NCBI GenBank assembly: GCA_947178475.1
Contig: CAMWYM010000001.1
Location: 18,263-82,262 of the forward strand
Direction: 5' to 3'
Origin: an uncultured Clostridium sp.
GTDB taxonomy: Bacteria; Bacillota; Clostridia; Lachnospirales; Lachnospiraceae
Length of the DNA stretch: 64,000 bases
Every line of letters starts with the position of its first letter. The stretch's first letter is position 1. Below the pieces are notes generated by a model, which made no database searches, was not told the origin of the DNA, and worked only from the letters and a program-made list of their open reading frames with translations. Below are positions 1-9,264 of this stretch, one piece after another. Both the position numbers and the translations under genes were made by a program.

Positions 1-1
1 G

Positions 2-748
2 AAGAATATTTCGGATGTTGACTGCTGTGCAACGAGACTGCGCTGTACGGTTTATAAACCGGAGCTGGTGAGTGATACAGCACTGAAGGCAACCGGAGCT
101 TCCGGTGTAGTGCACAAGGGTAACGGAGTTCAGATTATCTATGGTCCGCGTGTGACAGTGGTGAAATCAAATCTTGAGGATTATTTAGAAAAGGCACCAG
201 ATGAGGAATATATTGCTGCTAAAGAGGAATCGCAGGTCGTGAATAGTGCGGAAGATAAGGCAGAGAACGGTCAGGAAAAGGTTGTAAGGACTGTTATCAT
301 TTCCAGTCCTATGACTGGTAAAGCGGCAGATATCACTTCCACGCCGGACGAAGTATTTTCTACAAAGATGCTGGGTGATGGAGCAGTAGTGACACCAAAG
401 GATGAAATAGTGAGGGCACCGGAGGATGGCGAGGTGGCATTTGTATTTGACACTAAGCATGCAATTGGATTTTTGACGGATACAGGAGTCAGCCTGTTAA
501 TCCATGTGGGAATCGATACAGTGAAGCTTGAGGGGCATGGCTTTGAAACATTGGTAGAAACCGGTCAGAAGGTCAAAAAGGGTGACCCGATGCTGAAGCT
601 GGATTTGAATTATTTGAAGGAAAACGCACCTTCCGTTGTATCTCCTGTTATCTGTTCTGAGATGGAGGATAATCAGAAAACCCGTCTGTTGAGGGAAGGG
701 GATGTGAAGGCCGGAGAGGAGCTGTTTGCTGTTGATTTTTACGAATAA
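2..748 (+). CDS. PTS glucose-type transporter, EIIB (C-terminal part) - EIIA domains; truncated at left window edge
   Basis: Open frame from base 2 reads KNISDVDCCATRLRCTVYKPELV (EIIB Cys motif), followed by EIIA (HVGIDTVKLEGHGFE...). Confidence 0.85.
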   Translation, partial: KNISDVDCCATRLRCTVYKPELVSDTALKATGASGVVHKGNGVQIIYGPRVTVVKSNLEDYLEKAPDEEYIAAKEESQVVNSAEDKAENGQEKVVRTVIISSPMTGKAADITSTPDEVFSTKMLGDGAVVTPKDEIVRAPEDGEVAFVFDTKHAIGFLTDTGVSLLIHVGIDTVKLEGHGFETLVETGQKVKKGDPMLKLDLNYLKENAPSVVSPVICSEMEDNQKTRLLREGDVKAGEELFAVDFYE

Positions 749-765
749 GATGGAATAATTGCAGG

Positions 766-831
766 GGACATTCTGATGTCCGGAGCCCGGCGGTGATGCT
801 TAAGCTGGGTTCCGGGGTCAAATCCCCCGCC
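766..831 (+). promoter_or_regulatory. three abutting hairpins between PTS gene and HAD gene (structured leader or 3' element)
   Basis: Stems GGACAT/ATGTCC (766-781), GGAGCCCGGC/GCTGGGTTCC (782-813), GGGG/CCCC (814-827). Confidence 0.5.
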
Positions 832-859
832 TTGAATGACAAAGGAGAAGAGGGAATAT

Positions 860-1687
860 ATGGATACAAAGTATATATTTCTCGACATTGACGGTACACT
901 TGTGGGAAGAGATGCTTTAATTCCAGAAAGTGCAAAGGAAGCGATAAATCGGGCAAGGGAAAAGGGACATAAGATTTTTATTTGCTCAGGGCGTTCCAGA
1001 TGTGAGATGCATGAGGATATTTTAAGTGTTCCGATGGAGGGGATTGTCGGTTCAGCAGGTGCTTATGTGGAACTTGATGGGAAGATGATTTATCACCGTC
1101 CCATGACATCGGCTATGAATGCAAGACTTCTGGAATATTTTGAATCCAGAAAAATGGCGTTTTTTCTAGAAACTAACGAGGAACTGCTGGTAAATGATAT
1201 CGGACTGGAGGAAATGCGCAGATATGTAGAATATTGTGAGACCCATCATGAGCCCTACGACAGAGCGTTTTTTAATTTGGCCAGACCTCTCTCAAAGGTA
1301 GATAAACCGGAGGAATTAGCAGTAAACAAGCTGTTATATGTGACCCAAAGGTATGAACCTGAAGAAATCAAGAGGGATTTACAGTCCGAATTCACGGTAG
1401 TGGACAGTGCTATAACACTGCCGGGGAACAGTGGAGAATTGTCAGAGCTTAATATGCATAAGGGCAAAGGCATCGATATTATTGTTAAACATTTTGATGC
1501 AGATTTGAAGGATACCATCGGTATAGGAGATGGCGAAAATGATTTGGAAATGCTACGTGCGACAGGAATTGCCATAGCTATGGGTAATGCAAATCCCATG
1601 CTTAAGGATATTGCGGATTTTGTGACCACTGATGTGGATAAGGACGGCATTAAAAATGCATTTATCCACTATGGATTGATTGATTAA
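860..1687 (+). CDS. HAD family hydrolase (Cof-type)
   Basis: FLDIDGTLVGRD motif I and GDGENDLEML motif; RBS aaaggagaagagg before ATG 860. Confidence 0.85.
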   Translation: MDTKYIFLDIDGTLVGRDALIPESAKEAINRAREKGHKIFICSGRSRCEMHEDILSVPMEGIVGSAGAYVELDGKMIYHRPMTSAMNARLLEYFESRKMAFFLETNEELLVNDIGLEEMRRYVEYCETHHEPYDRAFFNLARPLSKVDKPEELAVNKLLYVTQRYEPEEIKRDLQSEFTVVDSAITLPGNSGELSELNMHKGKGIDIIVKHFDADLKDTIGIGDGENDLEMLRATGIAIAMGNANPMLKDIADFVTTDVDKDGIKNAFIHYGLID

Positions 1688-1761
1688 GCTGTCCGTTATA
1701 TAATATGGACAAATCATCGTAGGCACCTAAAATAAACATATCATAGAAGGGAGAACAAATT

Positions 1762-2295
1762 ATGAACATATGGCACGATATTGATGAGGATCGGATTTTT
1801 CCGACAGATTTTATTGCCGTTATTGAGATTAGCAAGGGCAGCAAGAAAAAATACGAATTGGACAAGAAAACAGGAATGTTGATATTAGACCGCATTTTGT
1901 ATACCTCTACCCATTATCCGGCAAATTATGGTTTTATTCCGAGAACCTATGGGGATGACAAGGATCCGCTAGATGTATTGGTACTTTGTTCTGAGGATAT
2001 TGAACCTTTGACACTGGTGCGCTGTTATCCGATTGGTGTGATGAAAATGCTGGATAACGGAATGGGAGATGAAAAAATTATTGCCATTCCGTATAGTGAT
2101 CCTACATATAACTGCTACACGGATGTCAGCGAGCTACCGAACCATATCTTTGAGGAGATTAAGCATTTCTTCAGCGTATACAAGGCATTGGAGGATAAGG
2201 AGACCGTTGTGGATGAGTTTGATGATGCGACGGAGGCCGTTCGCATCATTAAGCAGTGTATTGATAATTACAAGGATAAATTTGTGAATGTATAG
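1762..2295 (+). CDS. ppa: inorganic diphosphatase
   Basis: PANYGFIPRTYGDDKDPLDVLVL signature. Confidence 0.93.
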   Translation: MNIWHDIDEDRIFPTDFIAVIEISKGSKKKYELDKKTGMLILDRILYTSTHYPANYGFIPRTYGDDKDPLDVLVLCSEDIEPLTLVRCYPIGVMKMLDNGMGDEKIIAIPYSDPTYNCYTDVSELPNHIFEEIKHFFSVYKALEDKETVVDEFDDATEAVRIIKQCIDNYKDKFVNV

Positions 2296-2397
2296 ATGAT
2301 ATTGTGGAATGCCGTTTTTCAGATTGTTGACAAACCGGTTGTAAAATTGTTAATTTTTCATATACTGGTAATACTAAGAAATATATGGGGTGCTGAT

Positions 2398-2463
2398 ATG
2401 CGCAAACAGTCATTTATCGATTCGGATTTCCTGATCATGATGCTTGATATCGGTCCCTATTAG
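2398..2463 (+). CDS. possible 21-aa small ORF MRKQSFIDSDFLIMMLDIGPY upstream of ptsH
   Basis: ATG preceded by GGGGTG; promoter-like TTGACA upstream; not in ORF track because short. Confidence 0.3.
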   Translation: MRKQSFIDSDFLIMMLDIGPY

Positions 2464-2505
2464 ATAGGTGAGGTTAAAAATAATAAAAAAGAGAGGACAT
2501 ATTAA

Positions 2506-2763
2506 ATGAAAGAGTTTACCTATGTCATTACAGATGAAATCGGAATTCATGCAAGACCGGCAGGAATGCTGGTGAAGGAGGCAAAGAACTTTTCTTCTAA
2601 AATCACTCTGGAGGCAAACGGAAAGAGTGCAGAGGCTACAAAGCTGATGGCTGTTATGGGTCTCGGTGCTAAGAGTGGTGCAGAGGTTGTAATCAAAGCG
2701 GAGGGTGACGATGAGGATGCAGCGATTGCAAAGATGGAAGAATTTATGAAAGCTAATTTGTAA
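2506..2763 (+). CDS. ptsH: HPr phosphocarrier protein
   Basis: GIHARPAGMLV active-site His; followed by ptsI. Confidence 0.92.
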   Translation: MKEFTYVITDEIGIHARPAGMLVKEAKNFSSKITLEANGKSAEATKLMAVMGLGAKSGAEVVIKAEGDDEDAAIAKMEEFMKANL

Positions 2764-2790
2764 TCAGCGCAGTGGGTACAATCTAAGGGA

Positions 2791-2820
2791 AAAGAAACAC
2801 GGTAATCGTGTTTCTTTTTC
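2791..2820 (+). terminator. intrinsic terminator-like hairpin between ptsH and ptsI
   Basis: AAAGAAACACG-gtaat-CGTGTTTCTTT followed by TTC. Confidence 0.6.
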
Positions 2821-2868
2821 ACTATTCGACTTGGGGCGCCAAAAGGATAAGATAGAAGGAGGTTAATA

Positions 2869-4491
2869 ATGGAACAGTTTGCAGGTAAATCAATTTTTAA
2901 AGGAACCGCAATTGGCAGAATTTTATTTTATTCCAAAAACCAGCAGCAGGTAAAGCGAGATAAGGTTGAAGATGTAGAGGCTGAAATTGCCAGATATGAG
3001 GAGGCAAAGGCAAAGGCGATAGAACAACTGGGCAAATTGCATGATAAGGCGGTGAATGAGGTTGGAGAGGCCAATGCCATGATTTTTGAAGTACACGCCA
3101 TGATGCTGGAGGATGAAGATTATAATGATTCCATTTATAATATTATTCGGAGTGATGAGGTAAATGCCGAGTTCGCAGTGGCAACCACCGGGGATAATTT
3201 TGCGGTAATGTTTGCTGAAATGGATGATGAATATTTTAAAGCAAGGGCAGCGGATGTGAAAGATATTTCGGAACGGATTATCGGAGTGTTATCCGGAACG
3301 GATGCCGGAGGCGAGATAGGGGACGAACCTGTGATTATTGTAGCAGAGGATTTGGCACCCAGTGAGACTGTTCAGATGGATAAGACAAAGCTGCTGGCGT
3401 TTGTGACAAGACTTGGCTCGTCTAACTCACATACTGCGATTCTTGCCAGAACCATGAATATACCTGCCTTGATTGGAATCGACATCAAGGAGGAGTGGAA
3501 TGGCAAAATGGCTATTGTAGACGGGAAGAAAGGTATTTTCTTTGTTGACCCGGATGTAGATACGCTGGAAAAATATATTGAGGAGAAGAAAAAGGAGGAG
3601 GAGGCAAAAGAACTGCTGCAGATGTTGAAGGGACAGCCTGATGAGACGTTAGATGGCAGACATATTAAGTTGTATGCGAATATTGGAAGTGTGGCGGATG
3701 TGACAAATGTACTTGCCAATGATGCAGAGGGAATTGGCCTGTTTCGCAGCGAATTTTTGTATTTAGAGAAGGATAACTACCCAACGGAGGAGGATCAGTT
3801 CCAGGTATACAAGACGGTTGCTCAGAATATGGCAGGCAAGAAGGTGGTCATTCGGACCCTGGATATCGGAGCCGATAAACAGGTGGATTATTTCAATATG
3901 GAGCATGAGGAAAACCCGGCCATGGGATACCGGGCAATCCGTATCTGCCTCGACAGAGTGGAAATTTTTAAAACACAGCTGCGTGCACTTTATCGTGCTT
4001 CTGCATTTGGAACAATTTCCATTATGTTTCCGATGATCATTTCAGTTAAGGAAGTGCAGGATATCAAGAAAATCTGTGAAGAGGTAAGGGCAGAACTGGA
4101 TGCGGGAAATGTTGAATATGGAGAAGTAGAACTGGGGATTATGATAGAAACTCCGGCGGCAGTCATGATTAGTGACCTCTTGGCAAAGGAGGTGGATTTC
4201 TTTAGCATAGGAACTAATGATCTGACCCAGTATACGCTTGCTATTGACCGTCAGAATCCAAAGCTGGATAATATATATGATTCTCATCACCCGGCAATCC
4301 TTAGAATGATTCAGATGGTTATCGACAATGGTCACAAGGAAAACTGTTGGGTGGGAATCTGTGGTGAGCTGGGAGCAGATACAACACTGACGGAGAAATT
4401 CATAAAAATGGGAATTGATGAGCTTTCGGTTTCGCCGACCTTTGTACTTCCGGTACGAAAGGAAATTCGCGAGTCCAGATATGAGGACTAA
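2869..4491 (+). CDS. ptsI: phosphoenolpyruvate-protein phosphotransferase (enzyme I)
   Basis: GGSSSHTAIL-like GSSNSHTAILAR, GIGLFRSEFLY, FFSIGTNDLTQYTLAIDR. Confidence 0.95.
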   Translation: MEQFAGKSIFKGTAIGRILFYSKNQQQVKRDKVEDVEAEIARYEEAKAKAIEQLGKLHDKAVNEVGEANAMIFEVHAMMLEDEDYNDSIYNIIRSDEVNAEFAVATTGDNFAVMFAEMDDEYFKARAADVKDISERIIGVLSGTDAGGEIGDEPVIIVAEDLAPSETVQMDKTKLLAFVTRLGSSNSHTAILARTMNIPALIGIDIKEEWNGKMAIVDGKKGIFFVDPDVDTLEKYIEEKKKEEEAKELLQMLKGQPDETLDGRHIKLYANIGSVADVTNVLANDAEGIGLFRSEFLYLEKDNYPTEEDQFQVYKTVAQNMAGKKVVIRTLDIGADKQVDYFNMEHEENPAMGYRAIRICLDRVEIFKTQLRALYRASAFGTISIMFPMIISVKEVQDIKKICEEVRAELDAGNVEYGEVELGIMIETPAAVMISDLLAKEVDFFSIGTNDLTQYTLAIDRQNPKLDNIYDSHHPAILRMIQMVIDNGHKENCWVGICGELGADTTLTEKFIKMGIDELSVSPTFVLPVRKEIRESRYED

Positions 4492-4679
4492 GCTGTTAGG
4501 CAGGGGAGGCTGAAAGAAATAGAAAAGCTGCTGCTTTCCTGGCAAAAAGGGAGGCTGCAGCTTTGTTGACTTTTGTTGGTTTAAAATGTAAGGCGGAGGT
4601 GGGCAGAACAAGAGAGTGACTGTCCGATAAAATAAAAAACGGTTGATATTTTTCAAAACTTATACTATTATAGTAAAAG

Positions 4680-4754
4680 CGGGGTATGGCTCAGTTTGGT
4701 TAGAGCGCACGGCTGGGGGCCGTGAGGTCGCAGGTTCGAATCCTGTTACCCCGA
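4680..4754 (+). tRNA. tRNA-Pro(GGG)
   Basis: Acceptor CGGGGTA/TACCCCG, anticodon arm CACGG-CTGGGGG-CCGTG, T arm GCAGGTTCGAATCCTGT. Confidence 0.93.
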
Positions 4755-4762
4755 TTCTTTGA

Positions 4763-4824
4763 ATAAATTACTCATTCATTCGTCTCGTATGGTTATGTGA
4801 AAGACGAGTGGATGAGTAATTTAT
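4763..4824 (+). terminator. long stem-loop downstream of tRNA-Pro
   Basis: 23-bp stem ATAAATTACTCATTCATTCGTCT / AGACGAGTGGATGAGTAATTTAT with two G.U pairs; no clean U tract. Confidence 0.45.
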
Positions 4825-4951
4825 AATTGTGACAGGTGTTCTATATCCAGCCGGTTTATATTTATCAGAGACTTTTCACTAAACCGGATTCCCAATATCT
4901 TTTTATAAAGTAATATCAAAGATTTTTTGTGCCCTATCAGGTTGTTGTAAG

Positions 4952-5047
4952 TTGACATGTGGGTAAATATCGATTAAACTAACCATTGGATGATTAGCAC
5001 AAAATGTGGTCCTAATAGGGAAATATAAGCAGGTCGGGAACCTGCTT
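4952..5047 (+). promoter_or_regulatory. promoter (TTGACA-17-TAAACT) plus terminator-like hairpin in gatCAB leader
   Basis: TTGACA 4952-4957, TAAACT 4975-4980; hairpin AAGCAGGT-cggga-ACCTGCTTTT 5027-5049. Confidence 0.5.
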
Positions 5048-5071
5048 TTGAAATAACCAGGAGGTAGAAGG

Positions 5072-5359
5072 ATGCAGATTACAGACGAAACCATTGATTA
5101 TGTTGGAATTCTGGCAAAGCTGGAGCTTTCCGAGGAGGAGAGGGAGCAGGCGAAGAAGGATATGTCTAATATGCTGGAATATGTAGGGAAGCTCAATGAG
5201 TTGGATACAGACGGCGTGGAGCCGATGAGCCACACATTTTCTGTGCATAATGTATTTCGTGAGGACATTGTAATAAATGGAGATGACAGAGAGAATATGC
5301 TGGCAAATGCACCGGAGAAAAAGGATGGGGCTTATAAGGTGCCGAAGACCTTTGAGTAG
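5072..5359 (+). CDS. gatC: Asp-tRNA(Asn)/Glu-tRNA(Gln) amidotransferase subunit GatC
   Basis: Small GatC-like protein directly upstream of gatA. Confidence 0.9.
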   Translation: MQITDETIDYVGILAKLELSEEEREQAKKDMSNMLEYVGKLNELDTDGVEPMSHTFSVHNVFREDIVINGDDRENMLANAPEKKDGAYKVPKTFE

Positions 5360-5372
5360 GGAGGAGTAAGAA

Positions 5373-6848
5373 ATGGATTTAAGTATAACTGCCGTAGAGC
5401 TTGGCAAAAAGATTAAAAATAAAGAAATTTCCGTAGTGGAAGCCACAACTGCATTTCTTGACAGTATTGAGGTGAAGGAAAAAGAGATTAAGGCATTTGT
5501 CACTGTAGACAGAGAGGGTGCATTAAAGAGAGCAAAAGAGGTGCAAAAGCTGATCGATGACGGGAAGCTTACCGGTCCTCTTGCAGGTGTTCCGGTTGCC
5601 ATTAAGGATAATATGTGTATTGATGGAATGCTTACCACCTGTTCTTCTAAGATTTTGTCCAATTTTGTACCGACATTTACGGCAACGGCAGTGGAGAAGC
5701 TGCAAGCGGCGGGAGCAGTTATTGTTGGAAAAGCAAATATGGATGAGTTTGCCATGGGTTCCACTACTGAAACTTCTTATTATGGGGAGACAAAGAATCC
5801 GTGGAATTTGGAAAGAGTGCCGGGAGGTTCTTCCGGTGGCTCTGCAGCAGCAGTGGCGGCAGAGGAGGTTCCCTATGCGTTAGGTTCGGATACTGGTGGA
5901 AGTATCCGTCAGCCCGCTGGTTTTTGCGGGGTAACCGGTATAAAGCCTACGTACGGAAGAGTATCCAGATATGGGTTGATTGCATACGGTTCTTCTTTAG
6001 ACCAGATTGGACCGTTGGCAAAGGATGTAACAGATTGTGCAACGGTTTTGGAGATAATCTGTGGCAGGGATGAAAAGGATTCCACCTCGGTTAAAGAGGC
6101 GGGAGATGATTTTACCAATGCATTAGTAGATGATGTAAAGGGTATGAAGATTGGAATTCCAAAGGATTACTTTGGAGAGGGCTTGGATGCAGAGGTGAAG
6201 GAAGCGGTTATGGCGGCAGCAAAGGCCTTAGAGGGAAAAGGTGCAGTCATAGAAGAATTTGATTTAAGTCTTGTGGAATATGCGATTCCTGCTTATTACA
6301 TCATTGCTTCCGCAGAGGCAAGTTCAAACTTAGAGCGTTTTGACGGTGTGAAATACGGCTACCGTACCGAAGAATTTTCAGATCTCCATAATATGTATAA
6401 AAAGACACGTTCTGAAGGTTTCGGTGCTGAGGTAAAGAGAAGGATTATGCTCGGTTCTTTTGTTCTTTCTTCCGGATATTTTGATGCATACTATATGAAA
6501 GCACTTAGGACAAAGGCCTTGATTAAACAGGCATTTGATAAAGCCTTTGAGAAATATGATGTGATTTTGGGACCCGTTGCCCCTACGACGGCATTGAAAC
6601 TGGGAGAGTCCTTAAGTGATCCTATTAAAATGTATTTAGGAGATATCTATACGGTATCCGTCAATCTTGCAGGGCTTCCGGGTATTTCCCTTCCCTGTGG
6701 ATATGACAGCAATGGACTTCCAATTGGTTTGCAGCTTCTTGGAAAGCATTTTGATGAGAAGAATATTATCCGTGCGGCTTATGCATTTGAACAGACGAGA
6801 GATTATAAACGGCCTGCATTTGCAGTAGAAAGGGGGGCTTTAAAATGA
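5373..6848 (+). CDS. gatA: Asp/Glu-tRNA amidotransferase subunit GatA
   Basis: Amidase signature GGSSGGSAAAVAAEEVPYALGSDTGGSIRQPAG. Confidence 0.96.
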   Translation: MDLSITAVELGKKIKNKEISVVEATTAFLDSIEVKEKEIKAFVTVDREGALKRAKEVQKLIDDGKLTGPLAGVPVAIKDNMCIDGMLTTCSSKILSNFVPTFTATAVEKLQAAGAVIVGKANMDEFAMGSTTETSYYGETKNPWNLERVPGGSSGGSAAAVAAEEVPYALGSDTGGSIRQPAGFCGVTGIKPTYGRVSRYGLIAYGSSLDQIGPLAKDVTDCATVLEIICGRDEKDSTSVKEAGDDFTNALVDDVKGMKIGIPKDYFGEGLDAEVKEAVMAAAKALEGKGAVIEEFDLSLVEYAIPAYYIIASAEASSNLERFDGVKYGYRTEEFSDLHNMYKKTRSEGFGAEVKRRIMLGSFVLSSGYFDAYYMKALRTKALIKQAFDKAFEKYDVILGPVAPTTALKLGESLSDPIKMYLGDIYTVSVNLAGLPGISLPCGYDSNGLPIGLQLLGKHFDEKNIIRAAYAFEQTRDYKRPAFAVERGALK

Positions 6849-8275
6849 GTAAGGCATATGAGACAGTCATCGGTTTAGAGGTGCACGTGGAACTGGCGAC
6901 AAAGACAAAGATTTTCTGCGGATGCTCTACTGCATTTGGAGGAGCGCCTAATACCCATACCTGTCCGGTTTGTACCGGTATGCCTGGGTCCTTGCCGGTT
7001 CTGAATAAAGATGTGGTAAATAAAGCAATCGCAGTGGGAATTGCCACGAACTGTAAGATTACCCAGAACTGTAAATTTGATCGGAAGAATTATTTCTATC
7101 CGGACAATCCGCAGAATTACCAGATTTCCCAATTATACTATCCAATCTGTCGGGACGGTAAGGTTGAGATTGAGGTAGACGGAAAGAAAAAATTCGTCGG
7201 TATCCATGAAATTCACATGGAGGAGGATGCAGGTAAGTTAATCCATGACCCTTATACCGACAGCTCCTTAGTAGATTTTAACCGTTCAGGTGTTCCGTTG
7301 ATTGAGATTGTATCAGAGCCGGATATGCGCTCTGCAGATGAGGTTATCGCTTATCTGGATAAGCTTAGAATGACGATTCAGTACCTTGGAGCATCGGATT
7401 GCAAATTAAATGAAGGTTCTATGCGTGCAGATGTTAACTTGTCTATCCGGGAAGTGGGGGCATCGGAATTTGGTACTCGTACCGAGATGAAGAATCTAAA
7501 CTCTTTTAAGGCGATAGCGAGAGCGATTGAAAATGAGAGAGAACGTCAGATTGATTTGTTAGAGGCAGGTAAAGAGGTTGTTCAGGAGACTAGAAGATGG
7601 GACGACACAAAGGAATACTCTTATGCGATGCGTTCAAAAGAGGATGCACAGGATTATCGCTATTTTCCGGACCCGGATCTCGTGCCGATTGTCATCAGTG
7701 ATGAGTGGTTAGAGGAGATACGGAGTAGGCAGCCGGAGTTCCGTGAAGAGAAGAAGATTAGATATCAGGAGGAATATGGACTTCCGGAATATGATGCGGA
7801 TATTTTAACAGGAACCAAAAAATTAGCAGATATCTTTGAGGAGACTATTGCATTAGATGCAAACCCGAAGAAGGTTTCAAACTGGCTGATGGTGGAGACA
7901 ATGCGCCTATTAAAGGAAAAGGAAATGGATGCAGAGGATATTACATTTTCTGCAGCAAATCTGGCAAAGCTGATTAAGCTTACTGATTCTCAGGCAATCA
8001 ATTCCACCGTGGCAAAAGAGGTATTTGAGAAAATTTTTGCCGAGGATATCGATCCGGATCAATATGTTGAGGAGAAGGGACTTAAGACAGTCAATGATGA
8101 GGGGGCTCTTCGTTCCACTATTGAACAGGTGATTGCCGATAATCCACAGTCTGTAGAGGATTATCGGAATGGTAAGGAAAAGGCGATCGGTTTCTTAGTG
8201 GGGCAGACTATGAAGGCAATGAAAGGAAAAGCGAATCCTGGAATGGTAAACCAAATCTTAAAGGAACTTCTTTAG
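6845..8275 (+). CDS. gatB: Asp/Glu-tRNA amidotransferase subunit GatB
   Basis: YETVIGLEVHVEL, DFNRSGVPLIEIVSEPD, overlap with gatA. Confidence 0.96.
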   Translation: MSKAYETVIGLEVHVELATKTKIFCGCSTAFGGAPNTHTCPVCTGMPGSLPVLNKDVVNKAIAVGIATNCKITQNCKFDRKNYFYPDNPQNYQISQLYYPICRDGKVEIEVDGKKKFVGIHEIHMEEDAGKLIHDPYTDSSLVDFNRSGVPLIEIVSEPDMRSADEVIAYLDKLRMTIQYLGASDCKLNEGSMRADVNLSIREVGASEFGTRTEMKNLNSFKAIARAIENERERQIDLLEAGKEVVQETRRWDDTKEYSYAMRSKEDAQDYRYFPDPDLVPIVISDEWLEEIRSRQPEFREEKKIRYQEEYGLPEYDADILTGTKKLADIFEETIALDANPKKVSNWLMVETMRLLKEKEMDAEDITFSAANLAKLIKLTDSQAINSTVAKEVFEKIFAEDIDPDQYVEEKGLKTVNDEGALRSTIEQVIADNPQSVEDYRNGKEKAIGFLVGQTMKAMKGKANPGMVNQILKELL

Positions 8276-8302
8276 CAGGGGACGGCAATGGGGGAATGAA
8301 AT

Positions 8303-9250
8303 ATGCGTATCGGGATTGATATGGGTGGTATGTCGGTGAAATTCGGTCTGGTAGACAGAGAAAACCAGATTGTTGAGAAGCTGGTAATTCCTACCAGACT
8401 GGAGATACCGGCAGAAGAGATGATAGATAATATGGTGAAGGCGGTTTTTGAACTGTTGTCCAGTAGAGGTCTGTCGCCAGCGGATTGCTGTGGAATCGGA
8501 ATCGGAAGTCCAGGGACTATTGATGATGAGAACGGCGTGATTATATACTCTAATAATTTTGACTGGGAGAATGTCAACATTGTGAAGCAGATGGCAGACC
8601 AGATATCATTGCCTATTTACATTGCCAATGATGCTGATGCAGCTGCATTAGGCGAAGTGTGCGCAGGAGCAGCAAAGGGGACTAAAAGTGCGGTGCTGCT
8701 GACTTTGGGAACCGGTGTAGGCGGTGGTGTGATTTTAAATGGCAGAATTTTTCATGGTCCGCTAAGCGGAGGTCTGGAGCTGGGACATATGGTGATCAAG
8801 GCAGGAGGAGAACCATGTACCTGTGGAAGAGAAGGATGTCTGGAAAGTTATGCGTCTGCAACGGCACTTTTGCGGATGGCAAAAAGAGCGGCACAGGAAA
8901 ATCCGTCATCTCTGATGAATGAAATGTGCAATGACCGATTGGAAAATATGAATGGTATTATTCCTTTTGAAGCAGCGGATAAGGGAGACAGAGCAGCCGG
9001 TGAGGTGATTGAAGAATATATGGATTATCTTGCGGAGGGAATAGCTAATGTCATTAATATTTTTCGTCCGGAGCTGGTTATTCTGGGCGGCGGTATTGCC
9101 GCCCAGAAAGAGAGGCTTACTGCACCATTGCAGGCAAGAGTAGATGTACTTTGTTTTGGAAAGGAGCATGGGCAGACGGCACGGATTGTAACCTCTGCGC
9201 TTGGCAATGATGCCGGAATTATTGGTGCAGCAGGACTTGTTGGTAAATGA
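8303..9250 (+). CDS. ROK family protein / glucokinase
   Basis: GTGVGGG, ROK zinc motif GELGH..CTCGREGCLE. Confidence 0.9.
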   Translation: MRIGIDMGGMSVKFGLVDRENQIVEKLVIPTRLEIPAEEMIDNMVKAVFELLSSRGLSPADCCGIGIGSPGTIDDENGVIIYSNNFDWENVNIVKQMADQISLPIYIANDADAAALGEVCAGAAKGTKSAVLLTLGTGVGGGVILNGRIFHGPLSGGLELGHMVIKAGGEPCTCGREGCLESYASATALLRMAKRAAQENPSSLMNEMCNDRLENMNGIIPFEAADKGDRAAGEVIEEYMDYLAEGIANVINIFRPELVILGGGIAAQKERLTAPLQARVDVLCFGKEHGQTARIVTSALGNDAGIIGAAGLVGK

Positions 9251-9264
9251 TTTAGGAGATTCGT

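Noticed and set aside
782-831. tRNA-like or fluoride-riboswitch-like signal (GGTGATG, GGTCAAATCC)
   Set aside because: No cloverleaf can be formed and the order of conserved fluoride-motif blocks does not match; kept only as an unassigned structure.
1690-1711. TGTCC...GGACA dyad around TTATATAAT upstream of ppa
   Set aside because: Only 5-bp arms; too weak to claim an operator without other occurrences.
4825-5071. T-box riboswitch upstream of gatCAB
   Set aside because: No AGGGTGGNACCGCG-type antiterminator sequence or specifier arrangement found.
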